NCBI GenBank assembly: GCA_017419405.1
Contig: JAFOLH010000001.1
Coordinates: forward strand, 558,001-622,000
Length of the DNA: 64,000 nucleotides
Direction of reading: 5' to 3'
DNA from: Renibacterium sp.
GTDB taxonomy: Bacteria > Actinomycetota > Actinomycetes > Actinomycetales > Micrococcaceae
Shown one piece after another: positions 42,985-51,467 of the stretch. The position numbers and the translations under genes were made by a program. The notes beneath the pieces were generated by a model. The model was given only the letters and a program-made list of their open reading frames with translations. It had not been told where the DNA came from and searched no databases. The first letter of the stretch is position 1. The number at the start of each line of letters is the position of its first letter.

Positions 42985-43530
42985 ATGACTGAGCAAACCG
43001 ATGATTTTGAGCTCGCCGGGGTGCCGGACGCCTTCCAACGGTTGTGGACGCCGCATCGCCTGGCCTACATCAAGGGCGGCCAGGGCCAGTTCGGCAAGGG
43101 CGAACAGGACTGCCCGTTCTGCCTGGCGCCGACCAGATCCGATGCTGACTCGCTCATCGTGCACCGCGGCGAGTTCTGTTTCGTGGTGCTGAACCTCTTC
43201 CCGTACAACCCCGGTCACCTCTTGGTCTGCCCGTACCGGCACATTCCGGATTACACCGATCTCACGGTTGCCGAGACTGCCGAGTTCGCCGAATTGACGC
43301 AGACCGGGATGCGGGTGCTGCGTTCGGTGGCGAATCCGTCCGGTTTCAACCTGGGCATGAACCAGGGCGTCACCGGGGGCGCGGGCGTCGCAGCGCACCT
43401 GCACCAGCACATCGTGCCCCGCTGGGGCGGCGACGGGAACTTCCTGCCGATCATCGCGCAGACCAAGGCGATCACGCAGACCTTGGCCGAAGTCTGGGAT
43501 CAGGTCCGTTCAGCCTGGCCCGAGGACTGA
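42985..43530 (+). CDS. HIT-domain protein, Ap4A phosphorylase-like
   Basis: This is a 181-residue histidine-triad hydrolase/transferase. The triad is AHLHQHIVPRW (His138, His140, His142). A Cys pair in DCPFCLAP and the VVLNLFPYNPGHLLVCPYRHI stretch are typical. The M. tuberculosis homologue in the same thrS-pgsA context (Rv2613c) is a diadenosine tetraphosphate phosphorylase, so this role is likely by synteny. ATG 42985 lies 7 nt after GGAAGG; the GTG 6 nt earlier would be too close. pgsA starts 5 bp downstream. Confidence 0.92.
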   Translation: MTEQTDDFELAGVPDAFQRLWTPHRLAYIKGGQGQFGKGEQDCPFCLAPTRSDADSLIVHRGEFCFVVLNLFPYNPGHLLVCPYRHIPDYTDLTVAETAEFAELTQTGMRVLRSVANPSGFNLGMNQGVTGGAGVAAHLHQHIVPRWGGDGNFLPIIAQTKAITQTLAEVWDQVRSAWPED

Positions 43531-43534
43531 AACC

Positions 43535-44164
43535 ATGCTGAACAAATATGCCCGCGGATTGTTCGCCGCGATTTTCCGACCGATTGCCTTGTTCCTGGTG
43601 CGCCGCGGGGTTTCCCCAGACACGGTGACCATCGTCGGCACGCTCGGCGTGATGGCCGGGTCTTTGGTTTTCTACCCGCTCGGCCAGTTGTTCTGGGGGA
43701 CCGTGCTGATCACGGTGTTCGTCTTTTCGGACATCGTCGACGGGCTGATGGCCCGGCAGCTGAACCGGAAAGGGCCCTGGGGGGCTTTCCTGGACTCGTT
43801 CCTGGACCGGGTCGGCGACAGCAGCGTCTTCGTCGGCATCGTGATCTGGTTTTTCACCGGGGGAGCCAATCCGGCGATCGCAGTCTCGGCTCTGATTTGT
43901 TTGGTGCTCAGTTCGCTGGTCTCCTACAGCAAGGCCCGGGCCGAAGGTCTGGGCCTGACCGCGAATGTGGGCATTGCGGAACGATCGGAACGCCTCGTGG
44001 TGGTGCTGGTGGCCACCGGCCTGGTCGGGTTGGGAATCCCGGACTGGGTACTGCTGGCGGTATTGCTGCTGCTGGCGGTGGCAAGCCTGGTCACGGTATT
44101 CCAGCGGGTGTTCACGATCCGTCGCCAGGCCTTCGAGATCGCGGACACCGAACCTCCGCTCTGA
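43535..44164 (+). CDS. pgsA: CDP-alcohol phosphatidyltransferase, phosphatidylinositol phosphate synthase PgsA-type
   Basis: This 209-residue membrane enzyme of about six helices joins CDP-diacylglycerol to inositol 1-phosphate, the first step to phosphatidylinositol and its mannosides. The full family motif is present: Asp66-x2-Asp69-Gly70-x2-Ala73-Arg74-x8-Gly83-x3-Asp87-x3-Asp91. Inositol phosphate as acceptor is inferred from the thrS-HIT-pgsA order conserved with mycobacterial pgsA1. It lies 5 bp after the HIT gene. A weak hairpin (GGCCAC/GTGGCC, 44184-44205) follows it. Confidence 0.93.
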   Translation: MLNKYARGLFAAIFRPIALFLVRRGVSPDTVTIVGTLGVMAGSLVFYPLGQLFWGTVLITVFVFSDIVDGLMARQLNRKGPWGAFLDSFLDRVGDSSVFVGIVIWFFTGGANPAIAVSALICLVLSSLVSYSKARAEGLGLTANVGIAERSERLVVVLVATGLVGLGIPDWVLLAVLLLLAVASLVTVFQRVFTIRRQAFEIADTEPPL

Positions 44165-44320
44165 AGGCTTCCGCGACGGTGCAGGCCACGGAAAATCCTG
44201 TGGCCCTTAAAGCGCAGTTTTGCCGAAAAATTGGACTTGTCCGCGCCTCGGGGGACTAGCATCGACGCTAGTTGAGCGGTCTGCCCCGGCAGGCCAATCC
44301 GATGCCAATTCAAAGCCAGT

Positions 44321-44345
44321 TCACTGTGGTCTGTGGTCACTGTGG
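44321..44345 (+). repeat. Short direct repeats just upstream of pdxS
   Basis: TCACTGTGG occurs at 44321-44329 and 44337-44345, with a shortened copy (TCTGTGG) between them, giving three CTGTGG units in 22 bp. They lie 30-54 nt before the pdxS ATG and could be a regulator site or part of the mRNA leader. Confidence 0.4.
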
Positions 44346-44374
44346 CTGATCCCAGGAAGCGTGAGGAAGTAACA

Positions 44375-45274
44375 ATGAGCGAATCGACGACGTCGGTCAC
44401 CGGAAGCAGCCGGGTCAAGCGCGGCATGGCGGAAATGCTCAAGGGCGGCGTGATCATGGACGTGGTCACCGCCGAGCAGGCGCGGATCGCCGAGGATGCC
44501 GGTGCCGTCGCGGTCATGGCGTTGGAGCGGGTGCCGGCGGATATCCGGGCGCAGGGCGGAGTATCCCGGATGTCCGATCCGGACATGATCGATTCGATCA
44601 TCGCCTCGGTGTCCATCCCGGTGATGGCCAAAGCCCGGATCGGGCACTTCGTCGAAGCCCGGGTGCTGCAATCCCTCGGGGTCGACTACATCGACGAATC
44701 CGAAGTGCTGACCCCGGCCGATTACACCAACCACATCGACAAATGGCAGTTCACCGTGCCCTTCGTCTGCGGGGCCACGAACCTGGGCGAGGCACTGCGC
44801 CGGATCAACGAGGGTGCGGCGATGATCCGTTCCAAGGGCGAAGCCGGAACCGGAGACGTGTCCAATGCGACCACGCACATGCGCCAGATCCGGGCGGAGA
44901 TCAGCCGGCTCAGCTCGATGGCCGAAGACGAACTCTACGTCGCGGCGAAGGAGCTGCAGGCACCCTACGAACTGGTCAGAGAAGTCGCCGAACGCGGCTC
45001 CTTGCCGGTGGTGCTGTTCACCGCGGGCGGCATCGCGACGCCGGCCGATGCCGCGATGATGATGCAGCTCGGCGCCGACGGCGTCTTTGTCGGCTCCGGC
45101 ATCTTCAAGTCCGGCAACCCGGCGCAGCGCGCTGCCGCGATCGTCAAAGCCACCACCTTCCACGACGACCCCGACGTGATCGCGCAAGTATCGCGCGGAC
45201 TGGGCGAGGCCATGGTCGGCATCAACGTCGAGGAAATCCCGGAACCGCACCGCTTGGCCGAGCGCGGCTGGTAA
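44375..45274 (+). CDS. pdxS: Pyridoxal 5'-phosphate synthase lyase subunit PdxS
   Basis: This 299-residue TIM-barrel protein condenses ribose 5-phosphate, glyceraldehyde 3-phosphate and ammonia (supplied by PdxT) into PLP. Active-site residues include Asp29 (GVIMDVV), the imine-forming Lys86 ([10 protein letters not shown]) and Lys154 in RSKGEAGTG. The C-terminal tail is [26 protein letters not shown] precedes ATG 44375. Its partner pdxT is not adjacent but 3.3 kb downstream, separated by three genes. Confidence 0.97.
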   Translation: MSESTTSVTGSSRVKRGMAEMLKGGVIMDVVTAEQARIAEDAGAVAVMALERVPADIRAQGGVSRMSDPDMIDSIIASVSIPVMAKARIGHFVEARVLQSLGVDYIDESEVLTPADYTNHIDKWQFTVPFVCGATNLGEALRRINEGAAMIRSKGEAGTGDVSNATTHMRQIRAEISRLSSMAEDELYVAAKELQAPYELVREVAERGSLPVVLFTAGGIATPADAAMMMQLGADGVFVGSGIFKSGNPAQRAAAIVKATTFHDDPDVIAQVSRGLGEAMVGINVEEIPEPHRLAERGW

Positions 45275-45370
45275 ATCCGTCATGCCTTGCTGAACACGTC
45301 CGCACAGAGAACGGACGAAATGGCCATTCGGTAGCCGACAGGCATCACTCTGGCCACTCCAGTAACCCTA

Positions 45371-45394
45371 TGTGTGCATGTGTGCATGTGTGCG
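45371..45394. repeat. 8-bp tandem repeat, three copies
   Basis: TGTGTGCA is repeated twice exactly and once with a final G. The array is in the gap between pdxS and the convergent acetyltransferase gene, 14 bp past the latter's stop. Confidence 0.7.
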
Positions 45395-45407
45395 CGGGGT
45401 CCTTTGC

Positions 45408-46103
45408 TTAGCCCAGGTGCAGCCAGTACGTCTGGCCGCGCCCGATCAGTTCGAAGCCGTGGCTCCGGTAAAGCCGCTCCCCGGCGGGCGTCGAATTCAG
45501 CAGCAGCGTCTGCACGCCTTCGTTCCGCGCGCGGTCGGCCAAAGCCCGGAGGATCCGGCTGCCCAGTCCCCGCCGCTGGCGGGACTCCAGGACGTACATG
45601 TCGAAGACGCCGGCCAAACCGGGTCGGACCGGCCGTAGCCCGGCGGGTTCGGCCTGGGCCGGGATGAAGAGGCTGCCGCTCGCCGCCCAGTCGCCGTCGG
45701 GCGCCAATTCGGCCGACCAGGCACCCGCCGGCAGGTCCAAGCCCCGGTGGGTGGCCAATGGCGGGTCGTCCGGCGGGACGTCGGCGACCGCCGCTGCCAT
45801 CCACCACGGCTGCCAGCCGACCTCGAAGCCGAGTCCGAGGGCCTGCGGGACCCGGACCGCGGCATTGCTCCAGAGGCCCACGGTCTTAGCCCCCAAACGG
45901 ACTGCCTCGGCCAGCGCCGGCCGCAGGCCGGCTTCGTCGACCCGCTCGGGGAACAAACCGTACAAAGCGCGCTCCGCCGGATTCCAGGCCCAATCGATGC
46001 CATGCGTGCTGAAGGTCTTGCCGCCTTTGGCGATGGCCGATGTGCGCAGCCAATCCGTCTGCACCGCCTCGCAGTCCCGGATCCGGACGCCCTGCACCGG
46101 CAT
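45408..46103 (-). CDS. GNAT-family N-acetyltransferase
   Basis: This is a 231-residue protein with the acetyl-CoA-binding motif A near the C-terminus (VFDMYVLESRQRRGLGSRILRALADRARNEGVQTLLLNSTPAGERLYRSHGFELIGRG, about 165-222). The N-terminal half (residues 1-120) is a poorly conserved GNAT-like or substrate domain. The substrate is unknown. The ATG follows the M3 peptidase stop by 2 nt (TGACCATG), implying translational coupling. Confidence 0.85.
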   Translation of the reverse strand: MPVQGVRIRDCEAVQTDWLRTSAIAKGGKTFSTHGIDWAWNPAERALYGLFPERVDEAGLRPALAEAVRLGAKTVGLWSNAAVRVPQALGLGFEVGWQPWWMAAAVADVPPDDPPLATHRGLDLPAGAWSAELAPDGDWAASGSLFIPAQAEPAGLRPVRPGLAGVFDMYVLESRQRRGLGSRILRALADRARNEGVQTLLLNSTPAGERLYRSHGFELIGRGQTYWLHLG

Positions 46104-46105
46104 GG

Positions 46106-48139
46106 TCAGTTCAGGCCCCGCCGGTCGAGCAATGGTTGGATCTGCGCATCCCTGCCGCGGAAGTTCCGGAAGGCCTGCAACGGGGCGATCCGATTGCCCC
46201 TGGAGAGCAGCTCGCGGCGGAAGTGCTCGCCGTTCTCCGCGGTCAAGCCACCGTGCTCCTTGAACCATTCCACGGTGTCCGCGTCCAGCACTTCGGACCA
46301 GATGTAGGCGTAATAGCCGGCCGAATAGCCGCTGGAGAAGATGTGGTTGAAGTAGCCGGTCCGGTAGCGCGGCGGCACCTGCGGCAGATCGACCCCGGCG
46401 GCTTGCAGCGCCGTGGTTTCGAATACCAACGGGTCGCCGGGGTCGACGCCGGCAGCCAACTGGTGCCAGGCTTGGTCCAACAGGGCAGCGCCGAGGTATT
46501 CCGTGGTGGCGAAGCCTTCGCCCCACAGGCTGGCGGCCCGCAGCCTGTCGATGATTTCGGGGGCGAGCGGCTCGTCGGTTTCATGGTGCCGGGCGTAGTT
46601 CGCGACGACCTCGGGCCACAGGATCCACATCTCATTCACCTGGGAGGGGTACTCGACGAAGTCCCGGGGCACATTGGTGCCGGAGAACCTGGGGTAGGTG
46701 ACCTCGGAGAACAGCCCGTGCAGGGCGTGGCCGAATTCGTGGAAACAGGTCACCACTTCGTCGTAGCTCAACAGCGCGGGTTTCCCCGCGGCCGGTTTGG
46801 AGATATTGAGGTTGTTCACCACGACTGGACGTTCGTCCAACAGATCGGACTGCGCCACGAGTTCGTTCATCCAGGCGCCGCCGTTTTTGCTGTCCCTGGT
46901 GAAGTAGTCGCCGAGGAACAGCCCCAGGCCGCTGCCGTCGCGGTTCTTCACCTCCCAGACGCGCACGTCGGGGTGGTAGCCCGGCAAGTCGTCCCGGAGT
47001 TCGAAGGTCAATCCGTACAGCCGGTTTGCGGCGAAGAAGACCCCGTCGTGGAGCACCCGATCGAGTTCGAAATACGGCTTCAGCGCGGCCAGATCGATGT
47101 CGAAGCGTGCGGCCCGGACCTTTTCGGCGTAGAAGGACCAGTCCCAGGCTTCGATCGGGTGGCCGGCTTGCTCGGCCAGGGCGGCCGCTTCCGCCTCGGC
47201 ATTGCGGACTGCTGCCGGGGCCAGCGAAGCCAGCATGCTGCCGATCGCGGTGAGCGACGGCGCGGTCTGGTTGGCGGTTTCGAATTCGGCGTGGTTCGCG
47301 AAGCCCAGCAGCTCTGCCCGCTCGGCCCTCAAGGCGGCGATCTGTTTCGCGGTCGGCAGGGTTTCGATGCCATCCGGCGTGGCACCGCGCTGCACCGAAG
47401 CGGTGTGCAGCCGCTGCCGCACGTCGCGGTTCTCGAGTGCGGCAAGGGCCGGTTGGTTGCTGGGCAGGATCAGCGTGAGCAAGTAGCCGCCCGGATGACC
47501 CGCTTGATCGGCGGCCTCCGCCGCGGCGGAGATTTCGACGTCGGACAGCCCGGCGAGTTCCGCCGGATCGGAGACCAGGACCGCGGCGCGGTTCATATTG
47601 GCCACGCTGTCCTGGCCGAATCGGGTGCTCAACTCGGCCAGCGCGCTGTTCAGCTCGCGCAACCGGGCCTTGGCCGGCTCGTCGAGCGCGGCGCCCAGCC
47701 GGCGGAATTCGTCCAGGTACTCCGCGACCAATCGTTGCGCTTCATCCGCCAGTCCGTCCGTCTCAATCGCCGCGAACCGCGCGTACAGCGCGGAATCCAG
47801 CGTGATCGCATCGGAATGCGCACTGAACTGCGGTGCGATTTCGCGTTCGATCTCCTGGATTTCGGCGCTGGCATCGGCGCTGGCGAGATTGAAGAAGACG
47901 TAGCTGACGTTGCGCAGCAAGCGGCCGGACCGCTCCATGGCTTCCGCGGTGTTCTGGAAATCCGCCGGTTCCGGATGGTTCCGGATTGCGGCTATTTCCG
48001 CCAAGTGCGCCTGGAATCCAGCCGCGAAAGCCGGCAGATAGTGCTCGGCGCGAATCGCCTCGAAGTCCGGCAGGCCGTAGGGCAGCGGGCTGTCGTGGAG
48101 CAGGGGATTCCGCAGTGAATCCTGGTCAGAAGTAGGCAT
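46106..48139 (-). CDS. M3 family metallopeptidase (peptidyl-dipeptidase Dcp / oligopeptidase-like)
   Basis: This 677-residue zinc peptidase is of the thimet oligopeptidase family. The zinc motif is FHEFGHALH (His467, Glu468, His471), with the third ligand Glu in the downstream segment PRDFVEYPSQVNEMW. It starts SDQDSLRNPLLHDSPLPYGLPDFEAIRAEHYLPAF, typical of Dcp. It degrades short peptides in the cytosol. It is followed by a coupled acetyltransferase gene; both are on the minus strand between pdxS and pdxT. Confidence 0.95.
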   Translation of the reverse strand: MPTSDQDSLRNPLLHDSPLPYGLPDFEAIRAEHYLPAFAAGFQAHLAEIAAIRNHPEPADFQNTAEAMERSGRLLRNVSYVFFNLASADASAEIQEIEREIAPQFSAHSDAITLDSALYARFAAIETDGLADEAQRLVAEYLDEFRRLGAALDEPAKARLRELNSALAELSTRFGQDSVANMNRAAVLVSDPAELAGLSDVEISAAAEAADQAGHPGGYLLTLILPSNQPALAALENRDVRQRLHTASVQRGATPDGIETLPTAKQIAALRAERAELLGFANHAEFETANQTAPSLTAIGSMLASLAPAAVRNAEAEAAALAEQAGHPIEAWDWSFYAEKVRAARFDIDLAALKPYFELDRVLHDGVFFAANRLYGLTFELRDDLPGYHPDVRVWEVKNRDGSGLGLFLGDYFTRDSKNGGAWMNELVAQSDLLDERPVVVNNLNISKPAAGKPALLSYDEVVTCFHEFGHALHGLFSEVTYPRFSGTNVPRDFVEYPSQVNEMWILWPEVVANYARHHETDEPLAPEIIDRLRAASLWGEGFATTEYLGAALLDQAWHQLAAGVDPGDPLVFETTALQAAGVDLPQVPPRYRTGYFNHIFSSGYSAGYYAYIWSEVLDADTVEWFKEHGGLTAENGEHFRRELLSRGNRIAPLQAFRNFRGRDAQIQPLLDRRGLN

Positions 48140-48295
48140 GAGTCGACTCTTTCATGCTCAGCGGAACTGGACAACGCCGGGACCGGAAAATGCGATGCGG
48201 AAAAGGCTTTCATTTCCAGGATGCGGATCTACACTGTAGACGTTGGATTCCATTCGCGGTCGCCGCAAGGTTTCCGCAAACAGAGAGGTTCAGGC

Positions 48296-48481
48296 ATGGC
48301 AGGCAAGTTTGAGCTCTACGAAGACAAATCCGGTGGTTTCCGTTTCCGTCTGAAGGCAGGCAATGGCGAAGTCATTGCCACCTCTCAGGGGTACAAGACC
48401 AAGAAGAGCGCAATGAACGGCATCGATTCGGTCCGTCGCAATGCTGATTCCCAGGTCGTCGAGGTTCCCAAGGCTGAATGA
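48296..48481 (+). CDS. YegP-like DUF1508 protein
   Basis: This small 61-residue protein is made of a single DUF1508 unit: KFELYEDKSGGFRFRLKAGNGEVIATSQGYKTKKSAMNGIDSVRRNA. E. coli YegP has two such units in tandem. The structure of the family is a small alpha/beta domain; no function is established. The start at 48296 has AGAGAGG upstream. It is a monocistronic unit, followed by a 17-bp stem terminator, so it is probably well expressed. Confidence 0.9.
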   Translation: MAGKFELYEDKSGGFRFRLKAGNGEVIATSQGYKTKKSAMNGIDSVRRNADSQVVEVPKAE

Positions 48482-48512
48482 TTCCAGCCTGAAGTGAAGT
48501 TCCGAAACAAGC

Positions 48513-48560
48513 ACGTCGAAGGGCCTGCGTTGCGAAGCTGCAGCGCAGGCCCTTCGACGT
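48513..48560 (+). terminator. Intrinsic terminator after the YegP-like gene
   Basis: A perfect 17-bp stem (48513-48529 with 48544-48560) and a 14-nt loop lie 32 bp after the stop. There is no long T tract, but the GC-rich stem is strong. Confidence 0.8.
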
Positions 48561-48609
48561 TGCCAGCAGGTCCCACTGAGCGGTTGGCACCCAGTCGGAG
48601 CCGGGGACG

Positions 48610-48615
48610 TATGAT
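48610..48615 (+). promoter_or_regulatory. -10 box of pdxT (leaderless spacing)
   Basis: TATGAT, 6 nt, then the GTG at 48622. It supports an independent promoter for pdxT-yebC-ruvC and the choice of this GTG. Confidence 0.5.
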
Positions 48616-48621
48616 TGCTGG

Positions 48622-49317
48622 GTGAATTCGGCCAGTACGCGATCAGACCTCAAAGCCGGTGTACTCGCCCTGCAGGGCGATGTCCGGGAGCACCTGGCGG
48701 CTCTGGCCGCAGTCGGTGTGCAGGCAGTCGCGGTGCGGCGGGCCAGCGAACTCGAAGACCTGGATGGCCTGATCCTCCCAGGCGGCGAATCCACTGCGAT
48801 GGACCGGTTGATCCGGGCTTTCGGCCTGGCAGAGCCGTTGAAAAAGTTCATCGCCTCGGGCCGGGCGGTATACGGCTCCTGTGCCGGCATGATCCTGTTG
48901 GCCGATCGGCTCGCCGAACCGGCCGTCGATCTGGCCGGGCAACCCCAGCGGACGCTCGGCGGCCTGGCCGTGACGGTGCGGCGGAACGCCTTCGGCCGGC
49001 AGCGGGAGTCTTTCGAAACGGAACTGGAGTTCGCCGAATTGTCCGAGCCGGAGCGTCCGGTGCATGCGGTTTTCATCCGCGCGCCATGGGTCGAAGCGAC
49101 CAGTTCCGGGGTAACCGTGCTGGCCACGGTTAGAATCGAAGGAATCGATCGTGCGGTCGCCGTGCGTTCCGGCAAAATCCTGGCCACCTCGTTCCACCCG
49201 GAGGTGCTCACCCAGGAAGGCAACCACGCAGAATTGCGGGTGCATGAACTGTTCGCCGGCATGATGCGGCAGAACCGAGAAGTGTTACCGGGCGCCGAAG
49301 TGTCCAGGAAAGTCTAG
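48622..49317 (+). CDS. pdxT: Pyridoxal 5'-phosphate synthase glutaminase subunit PdxT
   Basis: This 231-residue class I glutamine amidotransferase produces ammonia for PdxS. Motifs: AGVLALQGDVREH at the N-terminus, LILPGGEST oxyanion strand, catalytic Cys87 in YGSCAGM, and His192/Glu194 in SFHPEV. It is slightly longer than usual at both ends. It lies 17 bp upstream of yebC and likely shares its transcript. Confidence 0.96.
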   Translation: MNSASTRSDLKAGVLALQGDVREHLAALAAVGVQAVAVRRASELEDLDGLILPGGESTAMDRLIRAFGLAEPLKKFIASGRAVYGSCAGMILLADRLAEPAVDLAGQPQRTLGGLAVTVRRNAFGRQRESFETELEFAELSEPERPVHAVFIRAPWVEATSSGVTVLATVRIEGIDRAVAVRSGKILATSFHPEVLTQEGNHAELRVHELFAGMMRQNREVLPGAEVSRKV

Positions 49318-49334
49318 GAAAGTAGAGCAGAAGC

Positions 49335-50090
49335 ATGTCAGGTCACTCCAAATGGGCTACCACCAAGCACAAGAAAGCCGTCATCGACGGACGCCGTGCG
49401 AAGTCCTTCGCCAAGCTGATCAAGAACATCGAAGTCGCGGCGCGGGTCGGCGGACCTGATCTGGCAGGAAACCCGGCGCTCGAACTGGCGGTCACCAAGG
49501 CCAAAAAGACTTCGGTGCCCAATGACAACATCGACCGGGCGATCAAGCGCGGCTCGGGCCAGCTCGGTGAAGCGGTCGATTACCAGACCATCATGTACGA
49601 AGGCTACGGCCCGCAGGGCACCGCGATCCTGATCGAGTGTCTGACCGACAACAAGAACCGCGCGGCCTCCGAAGTCCGCTTGGTCGTCGGCCGCAATGGC
49701 GGGAATATGGCCGACCCCGGCTCGGTGTCCTACCTGTTCGCCCGCAAAGGCGTGGTGTCGCTGCCCAAAAACGAGCTCAGCGAAGACGATGTGCTGATGG
49801 CAGTGCTCGACGCCGGCGCCGAAGAAGTCAAAGACGGCGGCGAGAACTTCGAGGTGATTTCCGAACCGCAGGACCTGCCGGCGATTCGTGCTGCGCTCAA
49901 TGAAGCCGGCATCGAATACGACAGCGACGAAGCCGGGTTCGTGCCGTCGATGCAGGTGGAACTGGATGTCGAGAACGCGAGGAAATTCATGCGCCTCTAC
50001 GATGCGCTCGAGGATCTGGACGACGTGCAGAACGTGTATTCCAACGCGGACATGAGCGCCGAGGTCATGGCGCAGCTCGACGAAGACTGA
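49335..50090 (+). CDS. yebC: YebC/PmpR family protein (TACO1-like)
   Basis: This 251-residue conserved protein starts [37 protein letters not shown] and continues with the family stretch [13 protein letters not shown] and [21 protein letters not shown]. Long annotated as a transcriptional regulator; recent work on the family points to a ribosome-associated role helping translation through proline stretches. No DNA-binding motif is evident here. It sits between pdxT and ruvC, a conserved position in actinobacteria. Confidence 0.95.
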   Translation: MSGHSKWATTKHKKAVIDGRRAKSFAKLIKNIEVAARVGGPDLAGNPALELAVTKAKKTSVPNDNIDRAIKRGSGQLGEAVDYQTIMYEGYGPQGTAILIECLTDNKNRAASEVRLVVGRNGGNMADPGSVSYLFARKGVVSLPKNELSEDDVLMAVLDAGAEEVKDGGENFEVISEPQDLPAIRAALNEAGIEYDSDEAGFVPSMQVELDVENARKFMRLYDALEDLDDVQNVYSNADMSAEVMAQLDED

Positions 50091-50097
50091 TCCGGCG

Positions 50098-50685
50098 ATG
50101 GCGCTGCGCGTTCTCGGCGTCGATCCGGGGTTGACCCGCTGCGGTTTGGGCGTCGTCGATGTGCAGCCGAATCGCAGCGCGAGCCTGGTCGCCGTCGGCG
50201 TGGTGGGCAGCAGTTCGGAACTTCCGCTGTCCCGTCGGCTGCTGGTGATCTCGGAATCGATCGACGAATGGCTGGATGCGCACGCGCCGGATGTCCTGGC
50301 CGTGGAGCGGGTGTTTTCGCAGACCAACCTGTCGACCGTAATGGGCGTGGCCCAAGCCTCCGGAATCGTGATCGCGGCGGCGGCCAAGCGCGGATTGCCG
50401 GTAGCGATGCACACGCCCAGTGAAGTCAAGGCCGCGGTGACCGGGAACGGGCGCGCGGACAAAGCCGCAGTGACCATGATGGTGACCCGGATCCTGAAGT
50501 TGGCGGTGGCGCCGTCGCCGGCCGATGCGGCCGACGCTTTGGCGTTGGCGATCACGCATGCCTGGCGCAGCGGTCCGGGGTCCACGAGTGCCTTGGGGGA
50601 GTTGACCCCGGCCCGGAAGCTGTGGCTGGAAGCCGAGGCCAAGGCGCGCAAGAATGCCGAAAAGAGCTCACGGCAACGGCGCTGA
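50098..50685 (+). CDS. ruvC: Crossover junction endodeoxyribonuclease RuvC
   Basis: This 195-residue Holliday-junction resolvase has an RNase H fold. Acidic catalytic residues are Asp9 ([14 protein letters not shown]), Glu70 ([11 protein letters not shown]) and the Asp pair near residues 143-146 ([13 protein letters not shown]). The C-terminus is a basic, Ala-rich extension. It starts 7 bp after yebC. ruvA follows after a 122-bp gap with its own promoter-like sequence. Confidence 0.96.
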   Translation: MALRVLGVDPGLTRCGLGVVDVQPNRSASLVAVGVVGSSSELPLSRRLLVISESIDEWLDAHAPDVLAVERVFSQTNLSTVMGVAQASGIVIAAAAKRGLPVAMHTPSEVKAAVTGNGRADKAAVTMMVTRILKLAVAPSPADAADALALAITHAWRSGPGSTSALGELTPARKLWLEAEAKARKNAEKSSRQRR

Positions 50686-50755
50686 CCGGGCCGGCGCCCG
50701 GCCGGAACCGTGCGTGGCGTTGTGCCCGTTCCGGCCCCTCGCAGGATAGGCTATT

Positions 50756-50769
50756 CGTAGATATGTTCG
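50756..50769. promoter_or_regulatory. Degenerate SOS (LexA)-box-like sequence upstream of ruvA
   Basis: CGTAGATATGTTCG resembles the actinobacterial LexA site CGAAC-N4-GTTCG, with a perfect right half and an imperfect left half. It begins 3 bp after a TAGGCT -10 box (50747-50752), where a repressor would act. The identification is tentative. Confidence 0.3.
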
Positions 50770-50807
50770 GATAGCCGGCGACAGCCGCATCGTAGAAAGG
50801 CCCGCAG

Positions 50808-51467
50808 TTGATCAGTTTCCTCCGCGGCCCAGTGGCCCAGATCAGTCTTTCCAACGCGGTCATCGACGTCGGCGGCGTCGGCATGCTGGTGCAGGCGACG
50901 CCGAAGACCCTGGGCGGATTGCGCTTGGGTGTCGAAGCCACGCTGACCACGGCGATGATCGTCCGGGAGGATTCGATGACGCTATACGGCTTCAGCGATG
51001 CCGATGAGCGAGAAGTCTTCGAGATCCTGTTGACCGTGGGAGGCATCGGGCCGCGCTTGGCGATGGCAGTCCTCGCGGTGCTGGACCCGGAGACGATTCG
51101 GGTCGCGGCGTCGACCGGCGACGGCAAGACCTTCACCAAGGTCCCGGGCATCGGCCCCAAAGTGGCAGGCCGAATCGTCTTGGAGCTGGCCGGCAAGCTG
51201 GTTCCGCACGGTACTGCGGCGGCGTCGGGCAGTGTCGCGACCGGCGAATCCTGGAAGCCCCAAGTGGTTGCAGCGATGACCGGCTTGGGCTGGAGCGAAA
51301 AGGAAGCCGTGACGAGCATCGACCAGGCGACGGCGGACCAGCCGGAAGTGTTGGCCGCCGGGAATGTCGCAGAGATCTTGCGGACTACCCTGCGTTGGTT
51401 GGGCCAGGACGGCGCGCGGAGCGGTGCCGGGCGCGGCGCCGCCGGAAGGCAGCCGGCCGGTGTCTGA
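50808..51467 (+). CDS. ruvA: Holliday junction branch migration protein RuvA
   Basis: This 219-residue protein tetramerises on four-way junctions and loads RuvB. It has an N-terminal OB fold ([29 protein letters not shown]), tandem helix-hairpin-helix motifs ([16 protein letters not shown] and [19 protein letters not shown]) and a C-terminal RuvB-binding domain. The start codon is TTG, supported by GAAAGG 7 nt upstream and by the conserved MISFL N-terminus. The gene overlaps ruvB by 8 bp. Confidence 0.96.
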   Translation: MISFLRGPVAQISLSNAVIDVGGVGMLVQATPKTLGGLRLGVEATLTTAMIVREDSMTLYGFSDADEREVFEILLTVGGIGPRLAMAVLAVLDPETIRVAASTGDGKTFTKVPGIGPKVAGRIVLELAGKLVPHGTAAASGSVATGESWKPQVVAAMTGLGWSEKEAVTSIDQATADQPEVLAAGNVAEILRTTLRWLGQDGARSGAGRGAAGRQPAGV

